From positions 1 to 58,707 of the forward strand of contig ONKG01000020.1 of the NCBI GenBank assembly GCA_900318375.1: 58,707 nt of DNA, read 5' to 3'. This document shows positions 1 through 7,430 of this stretch, one piece after another; position 1 is the first letter of the stretch; each line of letters opens with the position of its first letter. The translations under genes and the position numbers were made by a program. Source of the stretch: an uncultured Lachnospiraceae bacterium (lineage in GTDB: Bacteria > Bacillota > Clostridia > Lachnospirales > Lachnospiraceae). The notes beneath the pieces are model-generated. The model was not told the DNA's origin and searched no databases. It worked only from the letters and a program-made list of their open reading frames with translations.

Positions 1-67
1 TCCGGAGGAGACTGTGAGGGCAGTTTTCCTCAATACTGCACGCTTTGGCGGAGCAGTAGTTGGCAGT

Positions 68-89
68 CTCACCGCTTCGTAGCGGTGAG
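68..89. terminator. GC-rich hairpin ahead of the lipoprotein array
   Basis: A perfect 9-bp stem (68-76 with 81-89) closes a TCGT loop. There is no clear T-run after it, so it may be a terminator of an upstream gene outside the window or only a structured spacer. It lies just before the first repeated leader. Confidence 0.4.
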
Positions 90-98
90 CTGTCAATA

Positions 99-201
99 GT
101 AAGACACTTTAACCCAAGTCCCTTATTGCTCACATACAGCGAATGCACGAAAAGAGTAAGGGATGCCATCCGAAGAAAGGAGGTAATTTATGCTTCGGAT
201 G
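99..201 (+). promoter_or_regulatory. Structured 5' leader, copy 1, with RBS and start codon in a hairpin loop
   Basis: Two consecutive hairpins are visible. The first pairs 119-125 and 129-131 with 154-163. The second is a perfect 9-bp stem (167-175 CATCCGAAG with 193-201 CTTCGGATG) whose 17-nt loop holds the Shine-Dalgarno AAAGGAGGT and the ATG at 190. The right arm lies inside codons 2-4. Nearly the same leader recurs at 1581-1687 and a diverged one at 916-1008. A third small stem, GCCATC/GATGGC (211-216 with 222-227), follows within the signal-peptide codons in all three genes. The structure probably controls translation initiation; the ligand or trigger is unknown. Confidence 0.75.
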
Positions 202-714
202 AAAATTTTCGCCATCATTACGATGGCAGTAATTCTTGTTGGCTGTGGTGCTACGGCCACCGAGACCACGAAAGAGGCACCGGCTACTGAGGATGCGACA
301 GAGGCACAGGCCACCGAAGATGCGACAGAGGCACCGGCCACCGAGGATGCGACAGAGGCACAGGCCACCGAAGATGCGACAGAGGCACAGGCCACCGAAG
401 ATGCGACAGAGGCACAGGCCACCGAAGATGCGACAGAGGCACCGGCCACCGAGGATGCGACAGAGGCACAGGCCACCGAACAGGCGACCACGGCCAGCAC
501 GGCCGAGACGGCCTATTGTACCATCACGTTCAATGATGGTACGATTTTAACAGTTCTTACTGTCAATGAGGACAGTATTGAACTGTTGTATGAGGATGGC
601 TGGGTCTCTGAGACCCATGTCTCCTCATGGCCGGATGAACCACTCCCTAAGGGGAATGTTAGTGAGGAAGAGCTCCCTCTAAAATGGAGAGTATTCTTCC
701 TTGCCAGAAAGTAA
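190..714 (+). CDS. Small repeat-containing lipoprotein 1
   Basis: A 174-residue predicted lipoprotein. The N-terminus is a short basic segment and hydrophobic stretch ending in a VGCG lipobox near residues 18-21, so it should be anchored to the outer face of the membrane by a lipidated cysteine. Residues about 29-100 are a Thr/Glu/Ala-rich tandem repeat of nine residues (ATEDATEAP or ATEDATEAQ), probably an extended spacer. The C-terminal 65 residues form a compact acidic domain (FNDGTILTVL, LLYEDGW, then LPLKWRVFF). They match the tail layout of the next two genes but are the most diverged of the three. The start at 190 is set by a strong AGGAGG. Function is not recognised; a surface or sensor role is only inference. 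The downstream region carries two folded elements. Confidence 0.8.
   Translation: MLRMKIFAIITMAVILVGCGATATETTKEAPATEDATEAQATEDATEAPATEDATEAQATEDATEAQATEDATEAQATEDATEAPATEDATEAQATEQATTASTAETAYCTITFNDGTILTVLTVNEDSIELLYEDGWVSETHVSSWPDEPLPKGNVSEEELPLKWRVFFLARK
274..489 (+). repeat. 27-bp tandem repeat inside lipoprotein gene 1
   Basis: Eight in-frame 27-bp units encode the nine-residue ATEDATEA(P/Q) repeat, the last one diverged. Antisense and shifted-frame open frames across this stretch are by-products of the repeat. Confidence 0.9.
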
Positions 715-720
715 AAAATT

Positions 721-805
721 AGCCCACAGCACTTGAAAAAACTTGCAATTTGCGATATAGGATAATCAAGTTCGTACAGATGGGCGCGTACGAAAAGCTG
801 TGGCC
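721..805 (+). other. Folded 3' element A (three-way-junction type)
   Basis: An outer stem CCACAGC (724-730) pairs with GCTGTGG (797-803). Inside are two hairpins: ACTTGA 731-736 with TCAAGT 766-771, and TCGTAC 772-777 with GTACGA 788-793. The same outer stem and the CCACAGCACYTGA opening recur at 822-908, 1510-1572 and 2086-2157. It may be a 3'-UTR structure, a terminator, or a small dispersed repeat. Confidence 0.6.
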
Positions 806-821
806 TGCCCACAAATCCAAT

Positions 822-908
822 TAGCCCACAGCACTTGACAAAAGAGTAGCAGAAATGCAAGCTCGTCGAGGTCCAACACCCGGTTGGTGTTGGTTTAGCT
901 GTGGGCTA
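822..908 (+). other. Folded 3' element B
   Basis: This is the longest outer stem of the family: TAGCCCACAGC (822-832) pairs with GCTGTGGGCTA (898-908), 11 bp without a mismatch. A strong inner hairpin CCAACACC (873-880) with GGTGTTGG (886-893) is present. The first inner hairpin is weak (CTTG/CAAG). The inner sequences are unrelated to the other copies although the layout is kept. Confidence 0.6.
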
Positions 909-915
909 TCCTAAA

Positions 916-1008
916 GTAAACCATAGTCCCTGTAAGCTCAAAAACAGCAAATGCAAGAAAAGAGCAGGGGACGCCCGAAGAGAAAGGAGGTAAATCATGA
1001 CTCTTCGG
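916..1008 (+). promoter_or_regulatory. Structured 5' leader, copy 2
   Basis: A diverged copy of the leader at 99-201. The first hairpin pairs GTCCCT (926-931) and GCTC (936-939) with 962-972. The second is a perfect 8-bp stem, CCGAAGAG (975-982) with CTCTTCGG (1001-1008). Its 18-nt loop holds AAAGGAGG and the ATG at 997. Several stem positions differ from copies 1 and 3 on both sides together. The loop segment CAGCRAATGCAMGAAAAGAG of the first hairpin is shared by all three. Confidence 0.75.
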
Positions 1009-1503
1009 AAATATTTAGCCATCATTACGATGGCATGCATCCTCCTCGGAGGATGCGGCTCGGCGAAAGCCGAGCAGACAGCACCGGCACAGGCCGACAC
1101 CGCCGAACAGACAGCACCGGCACAGACCGACACCGCCGAACAGACAGCACCGGCACAGACCGACACCGCCGAACAGGCAGCACCGGCACAGACCGACACC
1201 GCCGAACAAGCAGCACCGGCACAGACCGACACCGCCGAACAGGCAGCACCGGCACAGGCCAACACCGCCGAACAGGCAGCACCGGCACAGGCCAACACCG
1301 CCGAGACGGCACCAAACCAGACAACTGTTGTTGTCTGGTTGGACAAGGGTGACGTGATCGTCATCGAAGAATACGGCGATCATTACACCGTTACAAACTC
1401 AGACGGTAGTTCGGAATATCCAAAGTCACTTCCTCACATTGAGGAGAGTAAATGCGAATATTCCGAATTACCGGGTGAGTGGCAAGAAGCACTCACAAAG
1501 TAA
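997..1503 (+). CDS. Small repeat-containing lipoprotein 2
   Basis: A 168-residue predicted lipoprotein and paralogue of the genes at 190 and 1676. The signal sequence runs through AIITMACILLGGCG, with the lipobox Cys near residue 20. Residues about 27-103 are seven copies of an 11-residue repeat (QTAPAQTDTAE type). The C-terminal domain starts with TVVVWLDKG and ends with LPGEWQEALTK. It aligns clearly with the third lipoprotein (TLVVWLEKG to LPVEWQEALS), so this domain is under constraint while the spacer repeat is replaced. The start codon at 997 sits in a hairpin loop with its ribosome binding site. Role unknown; likely membrane-anchored and surface-exposed. Confidence 0.8.
   Translation: MTLRKYLAIITMACILLGGCGSAKAEQTAPAQADTAEQTAPAQTDTAEQTAPAQTDTAEQAAPAQTDTAEQAAPAQTDTAEQAAPAQANTAEQAAPAQANTAETAPNQTTVVVWLDKGDVIVIEEYGDHYTVTNSDGSSEYPKSLPHIEESKCEYSELPGEWQEALTK
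1075..1305 (+). repeat. 33-bp tandem repeat inside lipoprotein gene 2
   Basis: Seven in-frame 33-bp units encode an 11-residue Ala/Pro/Gln/Thr repeat. Unit length and sequence differ from the repeats in the two neighbouring paralogues. Confidence 0.9.
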
Positions 1504-1509
1504 GAAAAT

Positions 1510-1572
1510 AACCACAGCACCTGACTAGTCAGGAGATACGTAACGCGGCTCTGCGTATCGTTTGCTGTGGTT
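1510..1572 (+). terminator. Folded 3' element C, terminator-like
   Basis: Outer stem AACCACAGCA (1510-1519) pairs with TGCTGTGGTT (1563-1572), 10 bp, followed by TT. Inner hairpins are CCTGAC 1520-1525 with GTCAGG 1528-1533, and GATACG 1535-1540 with CGTATC 1554-1559. It starts seven bases after the stop of lipoprotein gene 2. The short T-run makes termination plausible. Confidence 0.65.
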
Positions 1573-1580
1573 TTCCGCAT

Positions 1581-1687
1581 GTAAGACAGTTTAACCCAAG
1601 TCCCTTATTGCTCACATACAGCGAATGCACGAAAAGAGCAAGGGGACGCCCGAATACGAAAGGAGGTAAAAAACTATGCGTATTCGG
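1581..1687 (+). promoter_or_regulatory. Structured 5' leader, copy 3
   Basis: This is almost identical to the leader at 99-163 through the first hairpin. The second hairpin is a different perfect 9-bp stem, CCGAATACG (1650-1658) with CGTATTCGG (1679-1687). Its 20-nt loop carries AAAGGAGG and the ATG at 1676. Relative to copy 1 both arms changed together, as expected if pairing is selected. Confidence 0.75.
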
Positions 1688-2080
1688 AATATTATCGCCA
1701 TCATTATGATGGCATGCATCCTTGGAGCATGCGGCTCAGCGACACCTGCCACAGCAGAGACAGCAACACCTGCCACAGCAGAGACAGCGGCACCTGCCAC
1801 AGCAGAGACAGCGGCACCTGCCACAGCAGAGACAGCGGCACCTGCCACAGCAGAGACAGCGGCACCTGCCACCCAGGAGTTTCCTTCTCAAACCACATTA
1901 GTAGTGTGGCTTGAAAAGGGCAAAACACTCTCAATAGAAGAGTACACGGATCATTTCCTTGTAGCTTCGGCAGATGGGACAGAGGAGTTTCCTCTCTCTC
2001 TTCCACATTTGGAAGAAGAAGAGCTCCTCTTCACAGAACTTCCTGTCGAATGGCAGGAAGCACTCAGCACTAGCAACTAA
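1676..2080 (+). CDS. Small repeat-containing lipoprotein 3
   Basis: A 134-residue predicted lipoprotein, the shortest of the three paralogues. The signal sequence ends at ILGACG (Cys near residue 19). A Thr/Ala/Pro/Glu spacer of about five eight-residue units (TAAPATAE type) follows. The C-terminal domain (TLVVWLEKGKTLSIEEYTDH to LPVEWQEAL) is close to that of lipoprotein 2. Gene order, orientation, leader and downstream element are all shared, which points to tandem duplication of a complete unit. No catalytic residues are recognisable. Confidence 0.8.
   Translation: MRIRNIIAIIMMACILGACGSATPATAETATPATAETAAPATAETAAPATAETAAPATAETAAPATQEFPSQTTLVVWLEKGKTLSIEEYTDHFLVASADGTEEFPLSLPHLEEEELLFTELPVEWQEALSTSN
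1742..1861 (+). repeat. 24-bp tandem repeat inside lipoprotein gene 3
   Basis: About five in-frame 24-bp units encode an eight-residue Ala/Pro/Thr/Glu repeat. Confidence 0.85.
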
Positions 2081-2085
2081 TGTGT

Positions 2086-2157
2086 AACCACAGCACCTGA
2101 CTAGCATCGTGCGTCAGGAGATACGTAACGCGGCTCTGCGTATCGTTTGCTGTGGTT
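2086..2157 (+). terminator. Folded 3' element D, terminator-like
   Basis: Outer stem AACCACAGCA (2086-2095) pairs with TGCTGTGGTT (2148-2157). The inner hairpins are CCTGAC 2096-2101 with GTCAGG 2113-2118, whose loop is longer than in element C, and GATACG 2120-2125 with CGTATC 2139-2144. Stems are conserved while the first loop is expanded. Confidence 0.65.
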
Positions 2158-2240
2158 TTCCGCATAAGCCCCTCAGATCATCTCCAGAAGATTGATCTGC
2201 TCCGAAATTGCCGCCCGTAAATCGCGCGAAAAAACAGCCG

Positions 2241-2486
2241 CGCGCGGGCACAATCGCAGCCATAAAGGAATGATTTGTGATATCGGATAGCATATGTTTG
2301 CCATAGTTCGAATACTGACTTCATACACTTCGTGTTCTCCAGAAAATATGTCCATGTAGTTGAAAATGTGGACACGTATGCCCTGGTGACGCGAAGTTTT
2401 TTATGTATAAGATAATGTTAAATTGTCCGGAATACTGAGCTAAGGGGCAAAAACGACGACTCTATGGTTGCGATTGTGCCCGCGCG
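2241..2486. repeat. Inverted-repeat-bounded noncoding element
   Basis: A 24-bp arm at 2241-2264 (starting CGCGCGGGCACAATCGCAG) is repeated inverted at 2463-2486 with one mismatch. The enclosed 198 bp has no convincing gene. A stretch in it (GATTTGTGATATCGGATAG at 2271-2289) resembles one in element A (ATTTGCGATATAGGATAA, about 748-765), suggesting a dispersed short repeat. It could be a MITE-like element or regulatory DNA for the STAND gene that starts 57 bp later. Confidence 0.5.
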
Positions 2487-2542
2487 TCAGAATCAGCCAT
2501 AGTTACAAATAAAATAATAAATATCTTCTGGGAGGAATGAGC

Positions 2543-5500
2543 ATGCGTCATATTGTTCGACTTGGAAAACATCTATTTGTGGATATGGAGAGCGGTATAT
2601 GCAGAAGAACAAAAATGCCGTCAGAGAGTACTGTAGAAGAGAGGCTTACGCGAGGTCAGCTTCGGATTTTATCATATCTTGTAGAAAACAGGGAGCATAT
2701 TTGTGAGACAGGAATATTACAGGGACTGTTTGACAGCAGCCTGAGCGGAGATCAGACAGCGGGAATCAAACAGCAGATCCAGAGAATCAAAAACAAGTTC
2801 AAAGGCGTAGATGGTTCCTTTGACAGCAGGCGGGCAAGAGAAGTGTTCAAGTCGGTTCCCCGTGTAGGATACATGTTTCATTTGCCGGAGGATGGAGAAA
2901 TAATAGATGTCGGGGCACCCTCTGATGCACTGCGGTATCTTGATTCAAGATGGCTTGCAGATGTCAGAAAAATGGACGAGGAGCGTAAGAAGGAAGTCAG
3001 AGAAGCCTTTGATCGGATGGACAGCTCCTGGGAAAACACGCTATATGCCTCAGCTCTGGGTATGTGCGTTCATAACTCCGCAATGCGCAGACAGTTGCGT
3101 GACTTTTCAGAGTTTTTATTTCGCGAGGACGGGATGCGAGGGATTGTCAGTATAGTTTCTGTCGGAGCGGAGGGAAAAACTGTTCTTTTGGCAGAGTTTG
3201 TCCGTTTATGTGTAGAAAGCCATCCGAATTGGAATCTATATGATTTGAAGCTGTCTTCTGTGGAGCCATCCCCGGAGGCAATACAGGAAATCATTGAATA
3301 TATCAGGCAGATGGGAATCGGGAAAATACGCAGGAGTATTTTGATTTTGGATTTCCCGGATGTTCTTGACAGGCGTTTTAGATTTTTACTGCGTAAAATT
3401 CAGGAGTTAAACCAGTCCTGGCTGTATGTGATTTTCACAAGCAGACTTTATGATATAACACTTGCTTTTGAACAGCCCTGGGCAGAGGAATTCATGGGAA
3501 AACCAAGGCTGTATCTGTTGGATTCCGAGGCAAGGGTAAAACAGCAGGATGCCTCTGCATTATATATGCAGGAAAAGGACGGAACCAAAAGAAAAGTAGA
3601 GATAGACTGGGAAAAGATTGAGGAGATAAGAGCTAAAAAGAGATTGGAATCCGCAAAAGATTCTCTTGTCGTGGTACCCTCTGTAAGAATAAAAAAAGAG
3701 GTGATGGCGGGGATCGCTGAGCGATGTTTCTACCGATGGGAGAGAATAAAAGAGGTGACGGAGAAACGCCTGATGGACCTTCCCTATGATGAAAAAAGCT
3801 ATATAGATCTTTATCTTATGCTATTGGGGCAAGCTGGCAGGCAGTCTGAAAGCCGAAGGCAGGAATTTATGGAACAAAACAGCTGCAGAGGGAACGCAGT
3901 CTGGGATGGATGGCTGTCTACAACACGTATTCTTGATCAAAATTGTATCGGATACCGGGTTATTTCGGAAATGTTCCCTTACATGGCGGTTATGTGGATT
4001 TTCGGAATCCGAGTTACCGTTAATTTTCTCTGCCGGGTAACCGGACGTGAAATTCAGAGTGAACTCCGCTGGATGCTTCAGAAGTCTGTTGGAAATGAAA
4101 TATATTTAAGAAATGATGATAGTATTATGCCACCGGCCAAGGATGTTCTATTTGCCTATTTTTATATGCATCCGGATATTTCCCCGGAGAGATGTATGCA
4201 GGAACTGCTGCAAAGCAATTGGATGGATGCAAAGATGCTTATGGATGTCATAGATAAGACCTATCTGAAATTCATGCATATCGATCCGGAAAGGATACCA
4301 TTTTCAATGGACTTATTGAAACTTGCAAAGGTTACATTGAGAAACCCTTTGTACATGAAAATTCTTCGGGAGGAGGATATGGCCGATATTCCTGCGCTTG
4401 CATTCCTGTGGTTTACCTATGAACCGGGTGTTTTCCAGGGAACTCTGTCCAGAACTGTTATTTCATTCACTTCTGCTTTTGAAAGAACGATAGAAGACGA
4501 AACGAGTGTAACGACCTGTATTATTTACTGGTTGCACTTTTTGGAGGTTGCCGTATATTATTTTCAGACAATACCAGATTTTTTGATGGATTATTATTCA
4601 AATCAGCAAGATAGTGTGAAAGAAAAAATGCTGACAGGAGTCAAGAACTCCCTGAATAATGGAAGGTATTACAGGGAGAACTTCTGGAAGCAGCAGATGG
4701 AGTTATACTTTCAAGAACTGCAGCAGGAACATGATGGGAAAAAGACAATTGGAAGCAAAGATACATTGGAGTCTCAATCAGAAGAAAGAAGCCCTATTGC
4801 CGAAGAAACAAATGAACGGAATGATAGTGAAAAAGCGGAACATAGTGGACGTCCCCGTGTAAAAAACCGCCTGTTGAACGCCCTCATCGGAAAGCGGCAA
4901 AAGCAACTGCAGGAATTGTCGAAAATTGCAGCGGAGGAACAAGTTTTATTTGATCTGACAGAAGCAAGTGCTCATAAAGAAGGTACGGAAAGATATGAAG
5001 ATGAAAAAGATGACAGTGACGCAGATCTGTTTGATTTTGCCCTGAGGGCAAACAAAGTCATGATTGATTACAGGGAGTATCGTGACGCAATGGCGGAAGC
5101 CGGTGAACAAGACGCTGTTTTACTTGTTTCCGGCAGGTGGTCCATGTTCTGTTATCGCCTGGGTATGTATGAAGAAGCGCAAAAGATTCTCTCTTATGCT
5201 GTTCGCTGTCTTCATGAAGCACTTGAGGGGATGTACTGGATCTATCTGTTGCAGGGAAGGGTAGCAGAGGTGGGCGGTTCTCTGTCTCATGAGAAAGAAA
5301 AACCCTCGGGAAACCCCTGTTACAATCCGAAAGCAGCGGAAAGATATTATCGAAAAGCGTATGATAACTATCTGCGCTATGGAAATCAGAGCGATCTGGA
5401 ACCATTTATCATTATCCTTCAGACACTTGCAACTTTCTATTATAAGCAGGGCAAAAAGAGAAAAGAAGAAAAGGTTTACAATGAAATTGAGACAAGAATT

Positions 5501-5548
5501 CCTTCTTCCCGCATTCGGGACGCTGTGCATGGGTGTCTGGAAGATTAG
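2543..5548 (+). CDS. Winged-helix STAND-type regulator with C-terminal repeats
   Basis: A protein of about 1000 residues. Residues 1-115 look like an OmpR/PhoB-type winged-helix DNA-binding domain (LTRGQLRILSYLVEN and the ending VPRVGYMFHLP). Residues about 195-340 form a P-loop-like region with a degenerate Walker A (SVGAEGKT, lacking the first Gly) and a Walker B-like strand ILILDF. The C-terminus (about 820-1000) is helical and TPR-like (AERYYRKAYDNYLRYG, ATFYYKQGKKRKEEKVYNEI). The layout fits STAND regulators such as the AfsR/SARP or MalT type, probably a DNA-binding switch responding to an unknown signal. GGAGG at 2530-2534 favours the second ATG (2543) over the one at 2537. A charged linker lies near residues 740-800. 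No partner gene is co-transcribed. Confidence 0.65.
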   Translation: MRHIVRLGKHLFVDMESGICRRTKMPSESTVEERLTRGQLRILSYLVENREHICETGILQGLFDSSLSGDQTAGIKQQIQRIKNKFKGVDGSFDSRRAREVFKSVPRVGYMFHLPEDGEIIDVGAPSDALRYLDSRWLADVRKMDEERKKEVREAFDRMDSSWENTLYASALGMCVHNSAMRRQLRDFSEFLFREDGMRGIVSIVSVGAEGKTVLLAEFVRLCVESHPNWNLYDLKLSSVEPSPEAIQEIIEYIRQMGIGKIRRSILILDFPDVLDRRFRFLLRKIQELNQSWLYVIFTSRLYDITLAFEQPWAEEFMGKPRLYLLDSEARVKQQDASALYMQEKDGTKRKVEIDWEKIEEIRAKKRLESAKDSLVVVPSVRIKKEVMAGIAERCFYRWERIKEVTEKRLMDLPYDEKSYIDLYLMLLGQAGRQSESRRQEFMEQNSCRGNAVWDGWLSTTRILDQNCIGYRVISEMFPYMAVMWIFGIRVTVNFLCRVTGREIQSELRWMLQKSVGNEIYLRNDDSIMPPAKDVLFAYFYMHPDISPERCMQELLQSNWMDAKMLMDVIDKTYLKFMHIDPERIPFSMDLLKLAKVTLRNPLYMKILREEDMADIPALAFLWFTYEPGVFQGTLSRTVISFTSAFERTIEDETSVTTCIIYWLHFLEVAVYYFQTIPDFLMDYYSNQQDSVKEKMLTGVKNSLNNGRYYRENFWKQQMELYFQELQQEHDGKKTIGSKDTLESQSEERSPIAEETNERNDSEKAEHSGRPRVKNRLLNALIGKRQKQLQELSKIAAEEQVLFDLTEASAHKEGTERYEDEKDDSDADLFDFALRANKVMIDYREYRDAMAEAGEQDAVLLVSGRWSMFCYRLGMYEEAQKILSYAVRCLHEALEGMYWIYLLQGRVAEVGGSLSHEKEKPSGNPCYNPKAAERYYRKAYDNYLRYGNQSDLEPFIIILQTLATFYYKQGKKRKEEKVYNEIETRIPSSRIRDAVHGCLED

Positions 5549-5576
5549 AGTGGGCTATAGGGGTCAATAATAACGG

Positions 5577-5618
5577 ATTTAAGTAAAGCGTATCATTTTT
5601 GATACGCCTTACTTAAAT
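5577..5618. terminator. Bidirectional terminator between convergent genes
   Basis: An 18-bp stem with one mismatch (5577-5594 with 5601-5618) closes a small T-rich loop. It separates the STAND regulator on the plus strand from the relaxase on the minus strand. Confidence 0.7.
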
Positions 5619-5667
5619 TGATTAAACCGAAATCGTCCGAGTGCGAGTAAGTGGGAAAAAGCTTTCA

Positions 5668-7430
5668 CTACCCCTCGATGCTCCTGGAGCGCGAGATCTG
5701 TTTCTGCCTCTGCAGATTCTGCCTGCGAACCCTGTCTTCACTGAAGATCCAGTTGACATTGAAGGAAGCGGTTCTCATTTCATTGCGATACCGGATTGAG
5801 GAACGAAGCTCGTTTTCTTGGACTGACTTCCTTGCAAGCAGGTCCTCTTTCTGCTGTTTCAGATCTTTCAAGGCAGGAATTTTCAATCCCTTTTTCCTGA
5901 AATACTGAACTGCCTCATCATACCGGTCCAGGTCTTTCTCGTGCTTATGCCGGTATAAAGGCTTTACAAAGGATTTCTGGTATTCTTTGTTAACTGAGCG
6001 GGTGGAGAGATATTGACCGGCATAATGAATCTGTTCGTTGATCTCCCGAATCCGATCATCGGTCCTTTTCAGATTGGATTCTGCTAAGGTAACCATTTCC
6101 GCTGACTTCTTCTTTTTCGCCCGCAATTCTTCGCGGGATCCGATTCCTTGCTCCTGAATATAACAGACGGTTCTGGCGGCCTTTTGCAGGTTGGAGAGTG
6201 ATACTTTCTCTGCATAGGCCGCATTTTGCTGCGCTTTGATGCAGGTCTGAAGATCCGTGACCAGTTGCAGTTTAGAATGGACAAAAAGGATAGCGACTGG
6301 ATCTTTATAGTAGTCGCGTGCAGGATCATAGATTGTGCTGTAACGAACACCGCGAAAGGTCACGGTTTCTTCTCCTGCCTTTATCAGAGTTCTGTCATCA
6401 TCAGCTTCCACAGCAAATGCATGTTTCCTGGCATCCTCTTCTTCCCTTGCCCGGACTTTAGCAGCTTCCTCTTCAGCAACGGCCAGTTCCCTTTTCCGGA
6501 TTCCTTTCCGGATCATTTCCTGAATATGCTCTTTTTCGTAGTCTGTTCCAAGGGAACGTCCGCGGATATACTTGTTCCGGTCCGGATGCAGGTAGCTGAA
6601 TACACCGCGCTGTTCCTTGACTGCGATACCATATTTATCTTTCAGCAGCTGCCGGAACTCTTCCAGCGAAGAAGAACTGTTGGCAGTCTCTGTTATTGCA
6701 TCCCGCAGGAATTGTTTCTGTGTCTGGAAGGTCGTGCAGCACGGAATCATTTGTGCGGCTCTGATTTCTGCATTAAGCTTGTCCAGATTTTCCTGTCCTC
6801 GTTTCTGTGCCCGGTATTCCTCTTCCGTAATCCTCACAGCTGCAGGGGAGAGAAGATCTGATGAAGGCCTTCTCTCTGGCATAGATCCATGACATCCTTC
6901 AGCAGATATTTAAAATATTTTTTGGTCACATGGTGCTTGTAACCCGCACGGCAGTCGGTGTTACGTTCCATAAAGGGCTGACGCTCGACATCTTTCATAC
7001 GTATGCTGTTGAGCACCATATGGACATGGATGTTGCCGCTTTTGTTGTGGCCTTCATCATGTGTACAGACGAGGACCTGATGCCCGGGAAAATTTCTGGC
7101 AGCAAATTCCATACCGAGTTCCTGTGCCCGTTCCACTGTCAGTCCGCATTCCGATCCGTCGCGTGGATCGAAGCTCAGGATGTAATGGTGTGATTTGATT
7201 TCGTTCTTTGTCTGGTTTTTGTGATATGCGGCATTGACCCGCTCACAGGCTTTGTCAAACGAGTATGCATCGCAGTTGATCCCGTCGATAATGAAGCGGT
7301 TTCGCATGATCAGTTTCCCGTTTTCGTCCCGTATGGTTTTACCTGTCCTTTCATCATGCTCAAACATCAGGTATTCCAGTGCCTTGCTGTAGTCGGCATT
7401 TTTACTTGCGATGTGTTTTAGAATAGCCAC
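5668..7430 (-). pseudogene. mobA: Frameshifted MobA/MobL-type relaxase
   Basis: The relaxase would nick oriT and lead plasmid or element transfer. The N-terminal part (GTG at 7430, behind GGAGGAG) has the relaxase signature: SHHYILSFDPRD, and the HUH histidine pair in GNIHVHMVLNS. It runs to LCQREGLHQ and then shifts frame. The rest continues in another frame to 5668 (from DLLSPAAVRITEEEYR, through FSYLHPDR and SLGTDYEKEH). The intact homologue at 32115-33914 reads CAGGTGGATCTT at this place, whereas here it is CAGATCTT. Four bases are therefore missing near 6857-6858. The catalytic N-terminal domain alone could still be made as a 198-residue protein. The gene overlaps mobC by 29 nt. Confidence 0.8.

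Noticed and set aside
513-860. Minus-strand frame of 115 codons.
   Set aside because: It covers the end of lipoprotein 1 and folded elements A and B, and has no start signals.
274-1861. Regular repeats of 24-33 bp that might suggest a CRISPR array.
   Set aside because: Units are directly tandem with no unique spacers, are in frame with lipoprotein genes, and no cas genes are present.
123-1872. Several antisense and shifted-frame open frames across the lipoprotein repeats (Ser/Ala/Val- or Arg/His-rich).
   Set aside because: They are readings of short in-frame tandem repeats without stops, have no ribosome binding sites, and clash with clear lipoprotein genes.
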